The position numbers and the translations under genes are program-made. The notes under the pieces are model-generated. The model was not told the origin of the DNA, did not search any database, and saw only the letters and a program-made list of their open reading frames with translations. From positions 4,215,501 through 4,279,500 of the forward strand of contig BSBM01000602.1 of assembly GCA_027924585.1 (NCBI GenBank): DNA of 64,000 nt. Direction: 5' to 3'. Below are positions 34,534 to 46,217 of this stretch, in pieces. Position 1 is the stretch's first letter; each line of letters opens with the position of its first letter. Source of the stretch: Larix kaempferi (taxonomy: Eukaryota > Streptophyta > Pinopsida > Pinales > Pinaceae).

Positions 34534-35120
34534 CGAGCTTGAGGAGGGTAACAGATGCTCGGTATAGCTCATCCCATGGACGAGTCCAATCCCAAATGTT
34601 TTACGAACCTAGGATAGGAGGGGTTCATCCCATGACGGTCCCTTCGATGTTTAAATTTTAACGAGTCCATAGAAGGTAAACTCGACGTCATTTCATGTTT
34701 AGAGAGTCTGAAAAGAACTAAAGAAGACTCCAAAGTTCCTTTTTTGTAAAGTTAGTCTCTTCGCTCGAAAAAGGGTAAAACAACGCGAGAGAGAACTCTT
34801 CTAGTCATGATTGGATGGAGTGCTCCTTTTTCATAAATAGTGCCTCCTGGTCTGAAAAAAGGGGTAAACTATCACCAGAAAGACGATCATTCAAATACTT
34901 TTACAAGCGTGAACGTATCAAGTTCGCTTGGCGATCTTTTTGTATTTCGAGAGCCTGAAAAGAGCTTAAAGAAAGACTCCGAGGGGTTCTTTTTCATGGA
35001 AGTTTAATGAGCCCGAAAAAGCGATAAACTATAACTCGATAACCTATTCTCATTGTTTTACGAGCACGAGAAGGAACAAAGAGTTAGCTTGGTGTCGTCA
35101 TTAACTGGTTTTGACAAGCG
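34534..35120. repeat. Hairpin array in gypsy copy 1
   Basis: Successive short inverted repeats surround related purine-rich loops close to CTGAAAAGGGTAAA, each with a different stem. Examples: CGAGC/GCTCG 34534-34561; CGAGT/ACTCG 34662-34684; GAGTCT/AGACTC 34704-34730; TCTCTTCGC/GCGAGAGA 34756-34792; CTGGT/ACCAG 34847-34878; CAAGCG/CGCTTG 34904-34930; CGAGC/GCTTG near 35061-35090. The corresponding array in copy 2 is 49013-49630. Confidence 0.75.
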
Positions 35121-35808
35121 AGATAACGACACAAAAAAACACTAGAAGAGTTATTCACACTTGACAGCGAGTGTGAAAAGGATATGAACATGAGCAATAA
35201 TGGCATCTTATCGCACCTGCAAATCTCCGAAAACTAGGTCAAAATAGTCGATTAGGTGTTCAGACGTGCAAAACACTTCCAACTATAGGAAAAATAGCCC
35301 AATAAACAATAAATTAAAAAGGGAATATTCTGTTTTCAATATAAATAGGGAAAAATAGTGAAAAAGAATTACCATTGTTTTTTTACCAAGTTGGAGAGTG
35401 AAAGTGACCTTTGGAGAGCGATTTTCAACTGTTGATTGCAGGAGCCGCGATCAACCGTTTCCCGTGCTGTCAGTGTCAGGTAAACCTAAAATCTGCCTTC
35501 TTTCTTTTTAGCGGTTTACATTTTTCATTTCCTTCCAGTTTTTTGAGTTTTGAGCTTGCTTGATGAAGGGATATTGCGCCCACGGACCGACACAGTTTCC
35601 TTTTTTGGGAACTGTGCCGAGGGCGCGCCGGCACAAATCCTGAAAAGTTGTCTTGTTTCGGCTATGCCCTGCTCGAAAAGACGGGCTGTGCTGACGCAAG
35701 TCCGCATGGCAAGCTCAAAATTCAACCAAAAATTAATGTTTTTGATGGTTTGGAAAGCCGTCCTAATGATGTTTTTATGGACTTTTGGACAGGGTTCAAG
35801 TGAACACA
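35121..35808 (+). promoter_or_regulatory. Upstream region of the opposite-strand gene, possible 5' intron
   Basis: This precedes the ATG at 35809. A donor-like CAG-GTAAACC near 35478 and an acceptor-like TTTTGGACAG ending near 35792 could bound a leader intron; copy 2 has AAG-GTAGGCC and CTTGACAG at matching places. No promoter motif is firm. Confidence 0.35.
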
Positions 35809-37023
35809 ATGGTCGAATGGTGTGAATGAGAGCATGAGCTCGATGATTCCCAAGCAAAAAATGATCCTCAATGCATGGATGTGTTGAGGAATTATGGATT
35901 ACTGAAGTACATTCATGTTCCGGGCATGAGATCCCAAGTGCCGTTACTGGAGCATTTGATCCAATGTTGGGATTCAGTGCAACAACATTTTCAGATAGGT
36001 GTTCACACTTTGACCATAGATATCGAGGATATCTATTTCTTGACGAGGTTGTCTTGACGGTGGAATCCCATACCATTATCAAGATCACGAGGAGGTGATC
36101 GTACCATGGAGGATCTGATAGACCATCGGTGCACTGATGGAACCCAGATGGTAGGTGGGAATATTCCCATCAAAGAGGTTAGAGATCAACCTCTTCGCAC
36201 AGTTCTGTTTATCGTTGTGAGGGTGGCCGGCAGTAGGTCTGCTCATCTGGCGAGCAAGTCCCAGATGATGTATGCTAAGGAGTGCATGGCTCCAACGGTA
36301 TTCAACTGGTGTGAGGGACTCCTCGCAAGTTTGTGAGAATAACTCACCAAGTGTCGGTGCGGGGCACTGAAATAGTTTGGTTATGGCTCGGTTGTAGTTT
36401 CGTTCTTCCTGGAGCGGGTGCCGCATCTGCGCCCGCAGGTTGATATAGAGGATCTGGATCTGAGAGATCCTCACATGATCCGTTGGACAGAAGTGATGGC
36501 TCGCCATGGTGGTGATGGTCCCATTATTACTTTTGGTACACCCTTCTTCAAGTGGTTGAGGGGTCAGCTCCTCATGGTTGAGGACTATCCATACGACAGG
36601 ACCGACTTCAGGGGAGATCCAGACCTAGTGCTTCCTGAGGGGATGCAGTGGGGTGACATTGGTAAGAACGACAACTCTACTGTGTTTTTTGTTTTATATT
36701 TTTTTAGATGTTTTTGGAGTAGTACTGATGGTTGACATATGTTTGATGCAAATGTAGGCCCGTCACGACCAGTTGGTGTCTCTTTGATTGAGCGAAGAGG
36801 AGCAATGCCGGTGATGGGTGTCACAGCGCGCGATGCCATTGAGGAATTGGATGAGTTGGAGGAGAACCTCCAGCGTTTGACTCTAGACATTCCAGAACCC
36901 AGGGTTCATGATTTACCTCGCCGGTACCAGCGTCAGACCATTGGCATGTCCGAGCGCTTTGGCTCGCTGCTTAGGAAAGTAGCGAGGGAAATCATCTGTT
37001 ATCAGGAGCGTCGCGAGGACTAG
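35809..37023 (+). pseudogene. Opposite-strand gene, plant mobile domain-like, with intron (copy 1)
   Basis: This lies antisense to the element between its 3' LTR and pol. ATG 35809 (MVEWCE) and all later segments share one frame. The N-terminal third resembles the plant mobile domain (Trp, HFQIG, TLTIDIEDIYFLTRLS). Further conserved blocks are RSAHLASKSQMMYA, VFNWCEGLL, FGYGSVVVSFFLERVPHLRP and GQLLMVEDYPYDRTDFRGDP. A phase-1 intron starts GTAAGAACGAC at 36662. By alignment with copy 2 its original acceptor ended at 36751, where the G is now A; an AG at 36757 keeps the phase. The second exon gives about 88 residues to TAG 37021. In-frame stops include 35827, 36055, 36334 and 36340; some replace Trp or Gln codons kept in copy 2. 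Confidence 0.7.
36662..36757 (+). other. Intron of the opposite-strand gene (copy 1)
   Basis: A GTAAG donor at 36662 and an AG at 36756-36757, or the ancestral CAG position ending at 36751. The matching intron of copy 2 is 51149-51236 with a clean GTGTGCAG. Flanking codons join in phase (D-V-G-P-S). Confidence 0.65.
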
Positions 37024-37279
37024 GCTCGTGTGTACATGTGTATGTACTGAAAGCTACAGGATTCAGATATTGTATCAGGGGATATTTACTGGAAGCTTAT
37101 ATGCTTCAGATTTTTGTATCAGTACTACATTTTGATATGATATAGAAAAACTCTATTGGCGGATTTATACACTGTGTTCTTATGGATGATTATGGGATCT
37201 TGCGTATGTGTTTGTTTATGTATTATGTACATGTTGTGCCGCTTTTATATTTATGAATGTTTCATGTGTGTGCAATATA

Positions 37280-37676
37280 TCAGTCCAATATGAAATTGGC
37301 CATGCAATCAACAACGGTGTTCATGTCTCTTGAAATGTGGAGGTACTGAACAGATTCGAAGGACCTCTCCAAGATACGTACTCGTCGAAAAATATGAAGT
37401 AACGTGGGATCACAAATGGCGTAGACACGGTTAAGGTGGGAGACCACTAATTGTGAGTCAAGGTGGATGACAATGTGGTCCATACAGAGGGAAAGAGAGT
37501 CGGTTAAGACTCCAATCATCGCGTGGTACTCTGTGGCATTGTTGGTTGCATAACCTAGACAACTCCCTCCTGAATTGATGAGCTCGCCGGTAGGGGAATA
37601 TAGTACCCATGCTGCCGAAGCGAGGCTGCGGGTATGCCGGTTGGCACCGTCAGCGAATCCAAAATAGGTTTCCATC
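37280..37676 (-). CDS. Second (archaeal-like) RNase H of gypsy copy 1
   Basis: An open frame of 132 residues from ATG 37676 (METYFGFADGANRHTRSLAS) to TGA 37280, without internal stops. It is an RNase H of the RVT_3/archaeal-like type: first Asp in FADGA, Glu in NATEYHAMIG, Asp in IHLDSQLVVSHL, last Asp in MNTVVDCMAN. All four catalytic acids are kept. It starts about 125 bp after the pol stop (37801), downstream of the integrase. The upstream frame reaches 37837, overlapping the end of pol. CTGCATTTGCAG just before the ATG resembles a splice acceptor, but a donor is not conserved between copies. Confidence 0.8.
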
Positions 37677-37800
37677 TGCAAATGCAGGTAGAACATGGTA
37701 TAAGCGTAAAACCAAGATCCTAACACACTAAAGCAAAGTGTCACACCACACAAAACACACACCATGTACAGTATATACAAGATACTAACGCGTGAAAGAC

Positions 37801-38935
37801 TCAGGCGTAGTAACTCTTTAGGTAGAGCCCATTGCAAGGCTCCCCCAAATATATTCCATCATAATCCTGAAGCTCATAAGCTCCCTTCTCTAAGACACGT
37901 TTTACAACATATGGCTTGTGCCACATGGAATCAAACTTGCCTGCCCCCAGCTTATCATGTTTTTGGTCATACGCGAGGCCCAAATCCCCCTCGTTAAAGA
38001 TACGAGGTTTGAATGAATTATCATACTAATATTTAATGTGTTTTGTTGGCAAGAGCAGCATCACAGTGGGTTTCGTTGAGCTTTTCCAAGTGAAGGAAAT
38101 GTTCTCCCTCGACAGTAGTGTTCGGGAGAAGTTTGACTGCAGGTTCCAGTGATGGAATTTCACACTCTATTAATATAAATGCCTCCAATCCGTAAACTAG
38201 TTGGAAAGGTGTGAACCCGGTGGTAGTCTTAATGGAGGTCCTATATGCCCATAGGGCATAAAAGATCATGTTGTGCCAGTTTGATTTGTGTGTACCCACC
38301 ATCCGCTAAATCATGGTTTTCAAGACCTTATTGATGGCCTCTACTTGTCCATTGGACTGTGGGTAGTATGGGGTTGAGTTTTCATGGCGGAAACCCAATC
38401 TGGTGCTCAGTTCATCTACCATCTGATTTTGAAAATGAGATCCGTGATCGGTAACGATGGCTTGCGGGACTCCGAATCGTGCAATGACACGGTTAAGCAT
38501 GAAGAGTGCAACGGTTTTTTCGTCTTCGTTGCAGGTAGGCATAGCCTCGGCCCATTTAGTAAAATAGTCAACGGCTACAATGATGTAACCATGCCCCCCG
38601 GCCGAGGTAGGCTTACAGTGTGTGAAATCTATGCCCCACTTAGTAAAGGGGCCGACGATAATAACCGGATGTAAAGGGGCTGGATGTGAGAGCTTTTTGA
38701 ATTGGAAAAGATGGCCTGGGGGACACTTCTTAACGACCACAACATAGTCTTTGAAGATAGAAGGCCAGTAGTATCCTGCTCGCAGTATTTTCTGGGTTGA
38801 AGCCATCCCAGAAAGATGACCGCCACAAGCCCCAGAGTGACAGTCATTCAGTACATGTTCAACCTCCTCGTTTGTTAAACAATGTTGAAGGATAGAGTCA
38901 ACGCCACGACGATACAGGGTATCACTGATGATCAA
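37801..38935 (-). pseudogene. Gypsy copy 1 integrase
   Basis: The N-terminal zinc region reads DCHSGACGGHLSG ... KKCPPGHLF, where the second Cys of the usual CPPC is Gly. The core has Asp (GIDFTH, 38629), Asp (VTDHGSHFQN, 38449) and Glu (QVEAINK, 38341), with 35 residues between the last two. The C-terminal part at 37801-37983 (LGAGKFDSMWHKPYVVKRVL, then GAYELQDYDG) is the GPY/F-type module. In-frame stops lie near 38303 (after LKTMI) and 38030, and a frameshift precedes the C-terminal part. Non-functional. Confidence 0.88.
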
Positions 38936-40341
38936 GTAGTACTTGGCGTGGTAGCGTATACAACGACGGTCGTCACGAGATAGTTGAGGGTTGAACCATT
39001 GGGTTTGAAGATATAATGTGATATCTCAATACCATGGGTTAGACGTGCTGATGAGAAACAACGAATCATCTGGAAGGGAGTTGATGGGCTCAGTTCTCGA
39101 ATCAACACGGGGAAGATCGTAAATGAGCTCCGCAAAAACTAAAGATTTCTTTGACTTGGCCTTCTCGAAGAGGAGATCAAATTCCTGAAGTATCATGATC
39201 CAGCGTGAATACTTTCCCTTGAGCACCTGACGTGTAAGAATGTGGTACATGGGGTTCGAATTGGCAATAATAGTAGTGGTGCAGAGTAGGATGTAGTGAT
39301 AGAAATTTTGGACAGCAATGGATGCCGCAAGAGCGAGTTTCTCAACATGTGAATAACGAGTTTCAGAGTCAATAAGACCCTTACTGAGGTAGTAGATCAC
39401 ATGTTCCTAGGTGTTATCGTCTTCCTGGACCAAGACCACGGCGATCGTTGTGGCAGAAGCGACAAGATAAAGGATGTAATCCTTATAGTAATTGGGCGGT
39501 TGGAGTACAGGGGCTTGAGTAATGGCAGACTTGAAATTGTCGAAGGATTGTTGGGCTTGGGCGTCCTAGATGAAAGGGACGTCCTTCTTTAGCAATCGCA
39601 TATAGCACTGTGTTTTTTGAGCGAATTTACATAGAAAATGCCATAGGTAGGTTGCCTTCCCTTGCAAACTCTGTAGTTCTGTGATATCAGTAGGAGGTGG
39701 GAGAGAGACGATGGTTTCCACCTTCAAGGGATCGATGTGAATCCCATCCTTTGAGATGATGAAACCTAGGAGGTGTCCTTATTCAATGCAAAAAATGAAC
39801 TTGTGAGGATTCAGACGGATGTTATACTGCCTGCATCTGAGGAATACAACCATTAGATGGTCGATGTGGAACTCGCGATGCTGTGAATGAGCAGGGAGAT
39901 CATCAAGATAGGGCTCCACAAAGTCCTTCACATCATGAAAAGCATATGACATGGCCCGCTGGAATGTAGCACCAACATTTTTGAGGCCAAAGGGAGTTTA
40001 CGATAAGCAAACGTACCCCAGGGGCAGATGAAAGTGATCTTGTGTTGGTCGGCCGGGTGGATCTCAATTTGATTATAACCAGAAAATTCATCCATAAACA
40101 AGAAAATGACGCTCCCGGCACAATTGTCGATGATCTGATCGATGAAGGGAGTAGGGTAGTTGTCCTTAGGAAAATCCTTGTTCAGGTCCCTATAATCGAC
40201 ACAGATCGTAATAGTTCCCTGCTTTTTGGCCACAGTGACGACATTGGAGACCCATTCTGTTAAAGGAACAGGATAGATAAAGCCGACCTTCAAGAGCTTT
40301 TCAATCTCATCTTTAATTGTTGCAGTTTTTCGAGGATGCAC
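38936..40341 (-). pseudogene. Gypsy copy 1 reverse transcriptase and RNase H
   Basis: RT starts about 40341: EKLLKVGFIYPVPLTEWVSN, CVDYRDLNKDFPKDNYPTPF, FLFMDEFSGYNQI (first catalytic Asp) and the YLDD box near 39910 (FVEPYLDDLPAHS). The Ty3-type RNase H at about 39060-39480 shows HVIYYLSKGLIDSETRYSHV, EKLALA and ILTRQVLKGKYSRW. Stops and at least two frameshifts break it. After RNase H comes a linker with RYHAKYYLIISDTLYRRG leading into the integrase. Confidence 0.88.
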
Positions 40342-41999
40342 TGGTTGTAACTTTTGGCGGACAGGTTTAGCGTTGGGATAGGTTTGGATCTAATGCACAA
40401 CAATAGCAATATCAATCCCATGCATTTCCTCATAGGTCCATGCGAAGACGTCGCGAAATTGTTTGAATAAGGCAGTGAATGTGGTGAGCTCATCAGGAGA
40501 GCAGTTCTGGCCAATGCGAATATGTTCCATGACGCCGGGTGTAACCAAGATGTCAATAAGAATGGTGGGCGTGATTTTTTGCAAGTTTCCTTCAGTGACC
40601 GTATCGCAAGTGAGGATCGGTGACTGCGGGAAAGGATAGACATCTGGTGTAAAGATGGTTGTGATAGCGTTCTCCACAGAATCCAATGAGGGTAGGAAAG
40701 ATGATCGATGGTGGAGGTCTTCCCATGGAGGTTCATCCGTGCTCATAATCTCCATAATGGACTCATCAGAATGGAAAGTCTGGAGCAGAGGATCCGGTGA
40801 GGATGACGTTCGCTGTAGAGAACAAGACGTAGAGGCCATAGACAAGTGGTCCTCAGGGGATGACTGGATAACCTCATAAGTAGCTTCAGTTGGTGAGAGA
40901 GGCATGGTATCTCCAATCAAGTACATGGTGGCCTCATCGGGGACGAGCCATTGATTTGTAGATTTGGAAAAATATGGAATCATGGAGGAGATCATGTTCA
41001 TCGTCGAAACATGGTTAGGGGGATCTGGGGTGGGAAAGACACCCATAAGAGATGAGTCTTTTATGAGGCCGACCCCCACGCTCTCTTATAGCTGCGAAGA
41101 TTGTCCTAACAGAGGGACATTGTCCCCAGGATGGGTAGCGGTGTCCGGTGTATAGAAGTCCAATTGGTTGATAGTGACAATTCGGCCTTGATGGGGGGAT
41201 TGCACAATGCGAAATACGGATGATGCGACCATAGTCATGGAGTAAAACCAATTAAGACCAAGCAAGAGATTATAATCCAAAGGGGCAGCGACCACTTCCA
41301 CGTTAATCGTCACAGTATTTCCCCCCAACTCTATTGCTAAGGCTTGTAAGAGCCCGTGAGGTTGGAATACACGACCGTCAAATGTTTTCAGGGTAGTAGG
41401 GGAACAGTTTAACTAAGGAGAGCTAATGGCTCGCCAAAAAGATAACGACATGACAGAGGTGGAGGCACCTTCATCTAACACAATACGATGGATTTTCTTC
41501 CCAACAACCTTTGTGGAAATTTGGAAAGCCAGTTGGTGGGAAAGCCTTGGTTTAAAATACTCAAGTTTAAACATGATCTTATTTGAGGAATGCAGGTCTA
41601 CCATGCCGATGGAAATGAGAAGAGTCTTACGTTGATTGGGATAGTTCTGCAAGAATTCTAGCATCGACATGGCACAAGGGGCTTGCGCCAAGTCCTATAC
41701 AGTGTTATAGTTTTGAGCTACCCGAGCATTAAGATTGAAAACTGCTTTTCGAATCGTGCTCTTAGGAGGATGCAATACTGAATCTAATGAAGGTTTCTCA
41801 ATGGTGAGAGAACCTTGCAGCACAAAAATATCTGAGGTAGAGGCGAAATATTTTTCAGTATTACTTCTGGCGGGTTCCTTAGGAGGGACTGAGTTGTATG
41901 ATCGTGATCGTGCATTTAGGTTAATCGTTTCACTACGCATCATGAGAACATGCACGGTGGAGGATGTTTCTCCTTGAGAAGGATAGGGTTGGGTAATCA
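40342..41999 (-). pseudogene. Gypsy copy 1 protease and linker
   Basis: The protease centre is HRIVLDEGASTSVMS with the Asp codon at 41473-41475 (DEG where D-S/T-G is usual; copy 2 also has DEG). NVEVVAAPLDYNLLLGLNWF near 41250 is the second protease half. A long Ser/Pro-rich linker (SPTEATYEVIQSSPEDHLSM and following) leads to FRDVFAWTYEEM before RT. Single stops lie near 41693, 41410 and 41083, with frame otherwise shared with gag. Confidence 0.8.
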
Positions 42000-44036
42000 T
42001 TTGTTGGTTTTGGGTGGGGAAGGGATCATTGAGAACTGCGGGTGTGGATTTCCCCTTAAGAAAATTTTGCACTTCGTCTCTATGTGGGCACTCTTTGGAG
42101 AAATGGTCACCACTACACAGTAAACAAGGATACTTGACCTTCTGTTTCTGTTTCGTGTCTTCGGGAGGGTTCTTATGTTCTTGCTGGTTGGAAGACTTCT
42201 TAGGTTTACCTTTGGTTTTCTTCTTGACACTAGATTTCTAAGGCGAAGCTGACTGAATAGAATTCACCTCCTCGGTGGGAGCAGGAGTGGGTGACTTGGT
42301 GGTGCTACTACCAGCCCGTGGCGAGGGTGGGGAAGAACCATGGTGGTTCGAGGATCCATCGGTTTGAGTAGAAGGTTGGGAGTGGACAAAACCAATAATG
42401 CTGTCAGCATGAGGTCCCTGGGGCGTTTTTGCAGGATCGTAGGTAGGATGGGGGGCATCAGGAACGATATCATACAAAGTGCCAGATTGTGCATAGACAA
42501 GGTCTAAGTAGTGGGCACGAGCGATAGCCTGTTCTTCGGTGATGACCCCACCCATAGCTACATCTATAGCTACAGTGGGTAAAAGAGACTTCGTAAACCA
42601 ATCATCTAATAATTGGTTTGGAATGGGAGCCTTAATGAGACGTCGTCTCCTCCGCCACTCATGGATATGATCGGATATATGAGTTGTGGTGGTCTGGCGA
42701 AGAGAATTCAGTAAGTCCGTACCAGTTTCATGAACGAAAATCAAGGAATGAGTGCGGTGGTAGTTCAATGTACCACTTGGAAGCTGTGCTGGTGAGGGTC
42801 CTTTGAAATAACCTCATACGGATAGAATCATCCATCAAGGAATTAGATGAGCACCATAAATGGTATGTCATCACATGGTTCTTCAGGTCTTCACTGGGTT
42901 TCCATCAAACTTTGGAATATCAGAAGGTAACTTAACCGGAATGGGTGGCCAATTATAACCGTGAAAGATGGGATTATTAGTTAAATGAGACAGGTCTGGT
43001 AGGTCTAAAGTAGACAGAAATGGCAGCTGTTTATTGGGCTGCAGATAATGGTAGTATTGGTATGACATTTGTGGACCAATAGGACCTTGAATCGACTGAT
43101 TGTAAGGTGCTCCCATAAGGAATTGGCCATAAGGGGGTGTGTCACCTGGATTGGGTGGTGGACCTGATGGTGGTCCGCCGCCATAATAGGGTGGTACGCC
43201 GTCGGAAGGGGGGAATCCTCCACCGTCGGAATAAGGTGGGCCCCCGCCGAAAGTGAGGAGTCCATCATCACCACCGGAATAAGGGGGTCCTCCACCTCCG
43301 TCGTCGAAATAGGGTGGCCCTCCGCCTCCGCTGCCAGAATAGGGTGGCCCTCCACCAGAAGGTGGGGGTCCTCCGTCGCTGCCGGAATGAGGTGGTCCTC
43401 TGCCTCCTCCGCTAGAGTAGGGTGGGGGTCCTTCTCCGCTGCCGGAATGAGGTGGTCCTCTGCCTCCTCTACCGGAATGAGGTGGTCCTTTGCCTCCTCC
43501 ACTGGAGTGACATGACCAGGTTCATAAGTGGTCACGTTATGTATAGGTGTTTCCAGTGAAGTGAAAGATAGAGAACGAATTGGGGTATGTTGAGACATGG
43601 GCACTTCTGAGGTGTCTCTTCTCCATGAGAGAATCTGGCATCGAAGTGAATCGTCATGTTGGCGTAATTGGGCAATCTGTTCATGGATTGGAGCCAAGAG
43701 TTCGCTATTGGGAATCCAGTAAGGGGGAGAAGATTCTGCCCCTGGACTTAAAGCAAAGTGGGCCCATTGTTTCCCTAGAGTAGTTTCCCAGAAGGATGCA
43801 GATGGACCAAAAGCTGTGGATACAGGGTCATCATGGGGTTGATTGAACCATTCTACAGCCCCAGGTTCTCCTTCTAATGAATGGTGGAAAGACGTGTCTT
43901 GTGAAGTAGACGGTTCCATGGTCACAAACCTTGGAGGATCAGTGATTAGTGGACTCAAAGGAAGTGAAAAATTCACTCCCGAATCCATGGTGGAATTTTC
44001 TTCTTCAGGTGACATGACAAAAGTTGGTGGATCCAT
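42000..44036 (-). pseudogene. gag: Gypsy copy 1 gag
   Basis: Start ATG 44036 (MDPPTFVMSPEEEN) is supported by the same start in copy 2. An acidic head of about 180 residues is followed by a Gly/Pro-rich repeat and the Retrotrans_gag region (NWPPIPVKLPSDIPKFDGNP; HISDHIHEWRRRRRLIKAPI). A deletion of about 50 bp near 42730 joins FLDF-type sequence to ETGTDLL, so part of the core is missing. A CCHC knuckle, CLLCSGDHFSKEC, lies at about 42092-42132. A frameshift lies in the repeat part (43150-43510). Confidence 0.85.
43140..43510 (-). repeat. Gly/Pro-rich coding minisatellite in gag, copy 1
   Basis: Imperfect units of about 30-40 bp around GGTGGTCCTCC encode GGGPPYSG-like repeats. They recur, longer and in a different arrangement, in copy 2. 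Confidence 0.8.
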
Positions 44037-46217
44037 GTTTTCCCTCGAAAGCACCTCCTGATTAAGGGGATATTCAGGCGACAGGTTTAAAATTCTATGG
44101 GACCTTCTCAAAGTTTGTTCATCCAGATTGACTGAAGCAGAATTTATCCTAAGTGTCTTCTATACAAAAAGAAAAGCAATCCAAAATCTACACAAACTAA
44201 GGCCACAAGCAAACTTATGTGACAGGTGTGGATTCAAAAGTCTGGAACCTAATAGGATTGTCAAGGCTTCACAACTCGCGATATACCCCAGGGTCCAACA
44301 GTTATACTGGGCCCAATTTTTCAGAGCACTAACCAGGGAGGATTAGGACCGTACCCCTGACCATATAACTCGACTACCTAGAAGCACTTGCGTAGTAGCT
44401 CCCCAAGTGTTGTTCTCGGTGTATTTCTCTGCCAAGATGACCAAATGGTTAGCTCGGTTGGTTTCAAGAATCCTAGGAGAGTCTCCCGATATAATCAAGG
44501 TACATGGGAGCACAAATCCGTAGTGGTGTTGTCTAATGCACAACCGTACGATAAGAGCCTTTCGATATACTATCGAGTAAGTGAAGTGCCTTTCTATATA
44601 CCCAAGGGTACGTGAAAGAGCCTTCGATATACCAGTTGGTACGTGGAAGAATTGCAGGCAAATAATGATAGCTGCCACGTTTTACGACGCCAGAACACAT
44701 CACTAACTTATCACACAAGTTACTAGTAGATTTTAACCTAACGCTACTGATTAATTTTATCTTGTGCGGTTAGGTGAATGCATGAGGTGTAGACATGAAT
44801 TTAAAAATAATGCAACCCTAGCTACATGAAGGTGCACATTTCCCTTTTTCTTTCGATGAAATCTATCTAAGGTAAGGAGAAATATCTTTTTCCAATGGTC
44901 TCAAAAGATAAGAAACCCCAAAAGTTCAAAAATCTACCAAAGATGTTTGAAAGCACTCTTTTTCGTTTTTTCCAACAAAACACAAAAAAATAACATACCA
45001 AATCAAAACTTTTTCTTTTTATCTTTTCAAGCTAGCATGAATCTAAGTATTGATGAAAATGAGGATTTCTGCTTAGAATGCACCAACTCTCAATTCCCGC
45101 AAATGATGAACTAAAAAGCACAAAAAGACCAAAAGTGCATAGAATGTGTCAAATTTGAAATACTTTGCAAGAGCTTGAATTCACTTGATTTTTTCAAAGA
45201 GATGAAAGACTCATAACTAAGAAAAATATAATCAACCGATTCCCTTTTCAAACTTCTCAAAGATATAAATAATGAATTCCAAAGCATGAAACGATTCCAC
45301 AACAATTTCCAAATGATCTTGAAAATAGATAGAATGAAGCACTTTCGATTTTTCAATGCATATATCAAAACAAGATATGATAATAATAATGCTTTTAAGA
45401 TGTAACAATAGAAAACAAGAGATTGATCGCAACGCTCAAATGAATCAGAAATTCTCAAAGAAGAAAGATAAGAACCCAAATGTATTCAAAGACACTCAAA
45501 TTACTCAACATCGAGCAAATGCAACCCAAACTAAATGGCTAAGTGCAGGAAGGGTTTGGAATCAAATCTAGCATGTTGAATAGATCTGGAAAGGTGATAA
45601 GGGAATGCAAGATTGAGCGGATAACCGTGGGGGATTGAAATTTCCCACCACCACCGAAACTCATACTTGACCAAATAGAACCCAAAAGTCAACACAAACA
45701 AATCCAACACAATCAATGCTGAGTAAACAAGTCTCTGACTGGAAGATACAACACAAAGAGGCCTGTTGGTCAGGTCAAAATCAAAATTTGGAGAGGAAAT
45801 GTACCAAGAACCAGGCTTGAAAGGCCGACGCACTCTATAGTTATGCTTAGAGCGCTTGGTGCACACTGTGTACAAGTATACAACGCTGACGACGTAGGAT
45901 GTATGGAAGTCAAATGCGCTAGCGACACAGTATGCTCAAAGGCAGTAAGCGCCCCAGAGGACATGGCACACTGGATATACTACCCAGGTGCATCAGGCGA
46001 ATGACCAATGGAAAAAAACAGAGATCTCCAAACAATGAAACAACAAATGGCCTAATACTGATCCAAATAGAATCAAGGAAAGTCAATAGACTCTTCAATA
46101 AGAAAATCTGATGAAGGGAGGGTTCATGAGGCAAAGAAATGGCTCACTAAGAAATCAATGAACAACACATTCAAACTGAAATCAAAGCTAAAGACTCCCT
46201 AGTATGGTCGCCAGATT
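44037..46217 (-). other. Gypsy copy 1 leader
   Basis: A 2.2-kb untranslated leader. The part 44037-44480 aligns with copy 2 (61538-61959). Near 44550-44640 a unit of about 35 bp containing TTTCGATATAC and GTACGTG is repeated. At 46197-46215 the sense strand reads TCTGGCGACCATACTAGGG directly after the LTR, the probable primer-binding site (TGGCGAC-type, not initiator Met). Confidence 0.7.
46197..46215 (-). other. Probable gypsy primer-binding site
   Basis: TGGCGACCATACTAGGG on the sense strand, two to three bases inside the 5' LTR. It starts TGGCG like Asp-type sites, but the tRNA cannot be assigned by eye. Confidence 0.55.

Noticed and set aside
37677-37800. Intron joining pol to the second RNase H (GTTAGT to TTTGCAG)
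   Set aside because: The donor is not conserved in copy 2, and pol ends with a stop before it in both copies.
39401-39592. Plus-strand frames opposite gypsy pol (for example 39401-39592, 40042-40263, 56119-56367)
   Set aside because: They are shadows of the minus-strand pol; unlike the 35809-37023 gene they have no structure of their own.
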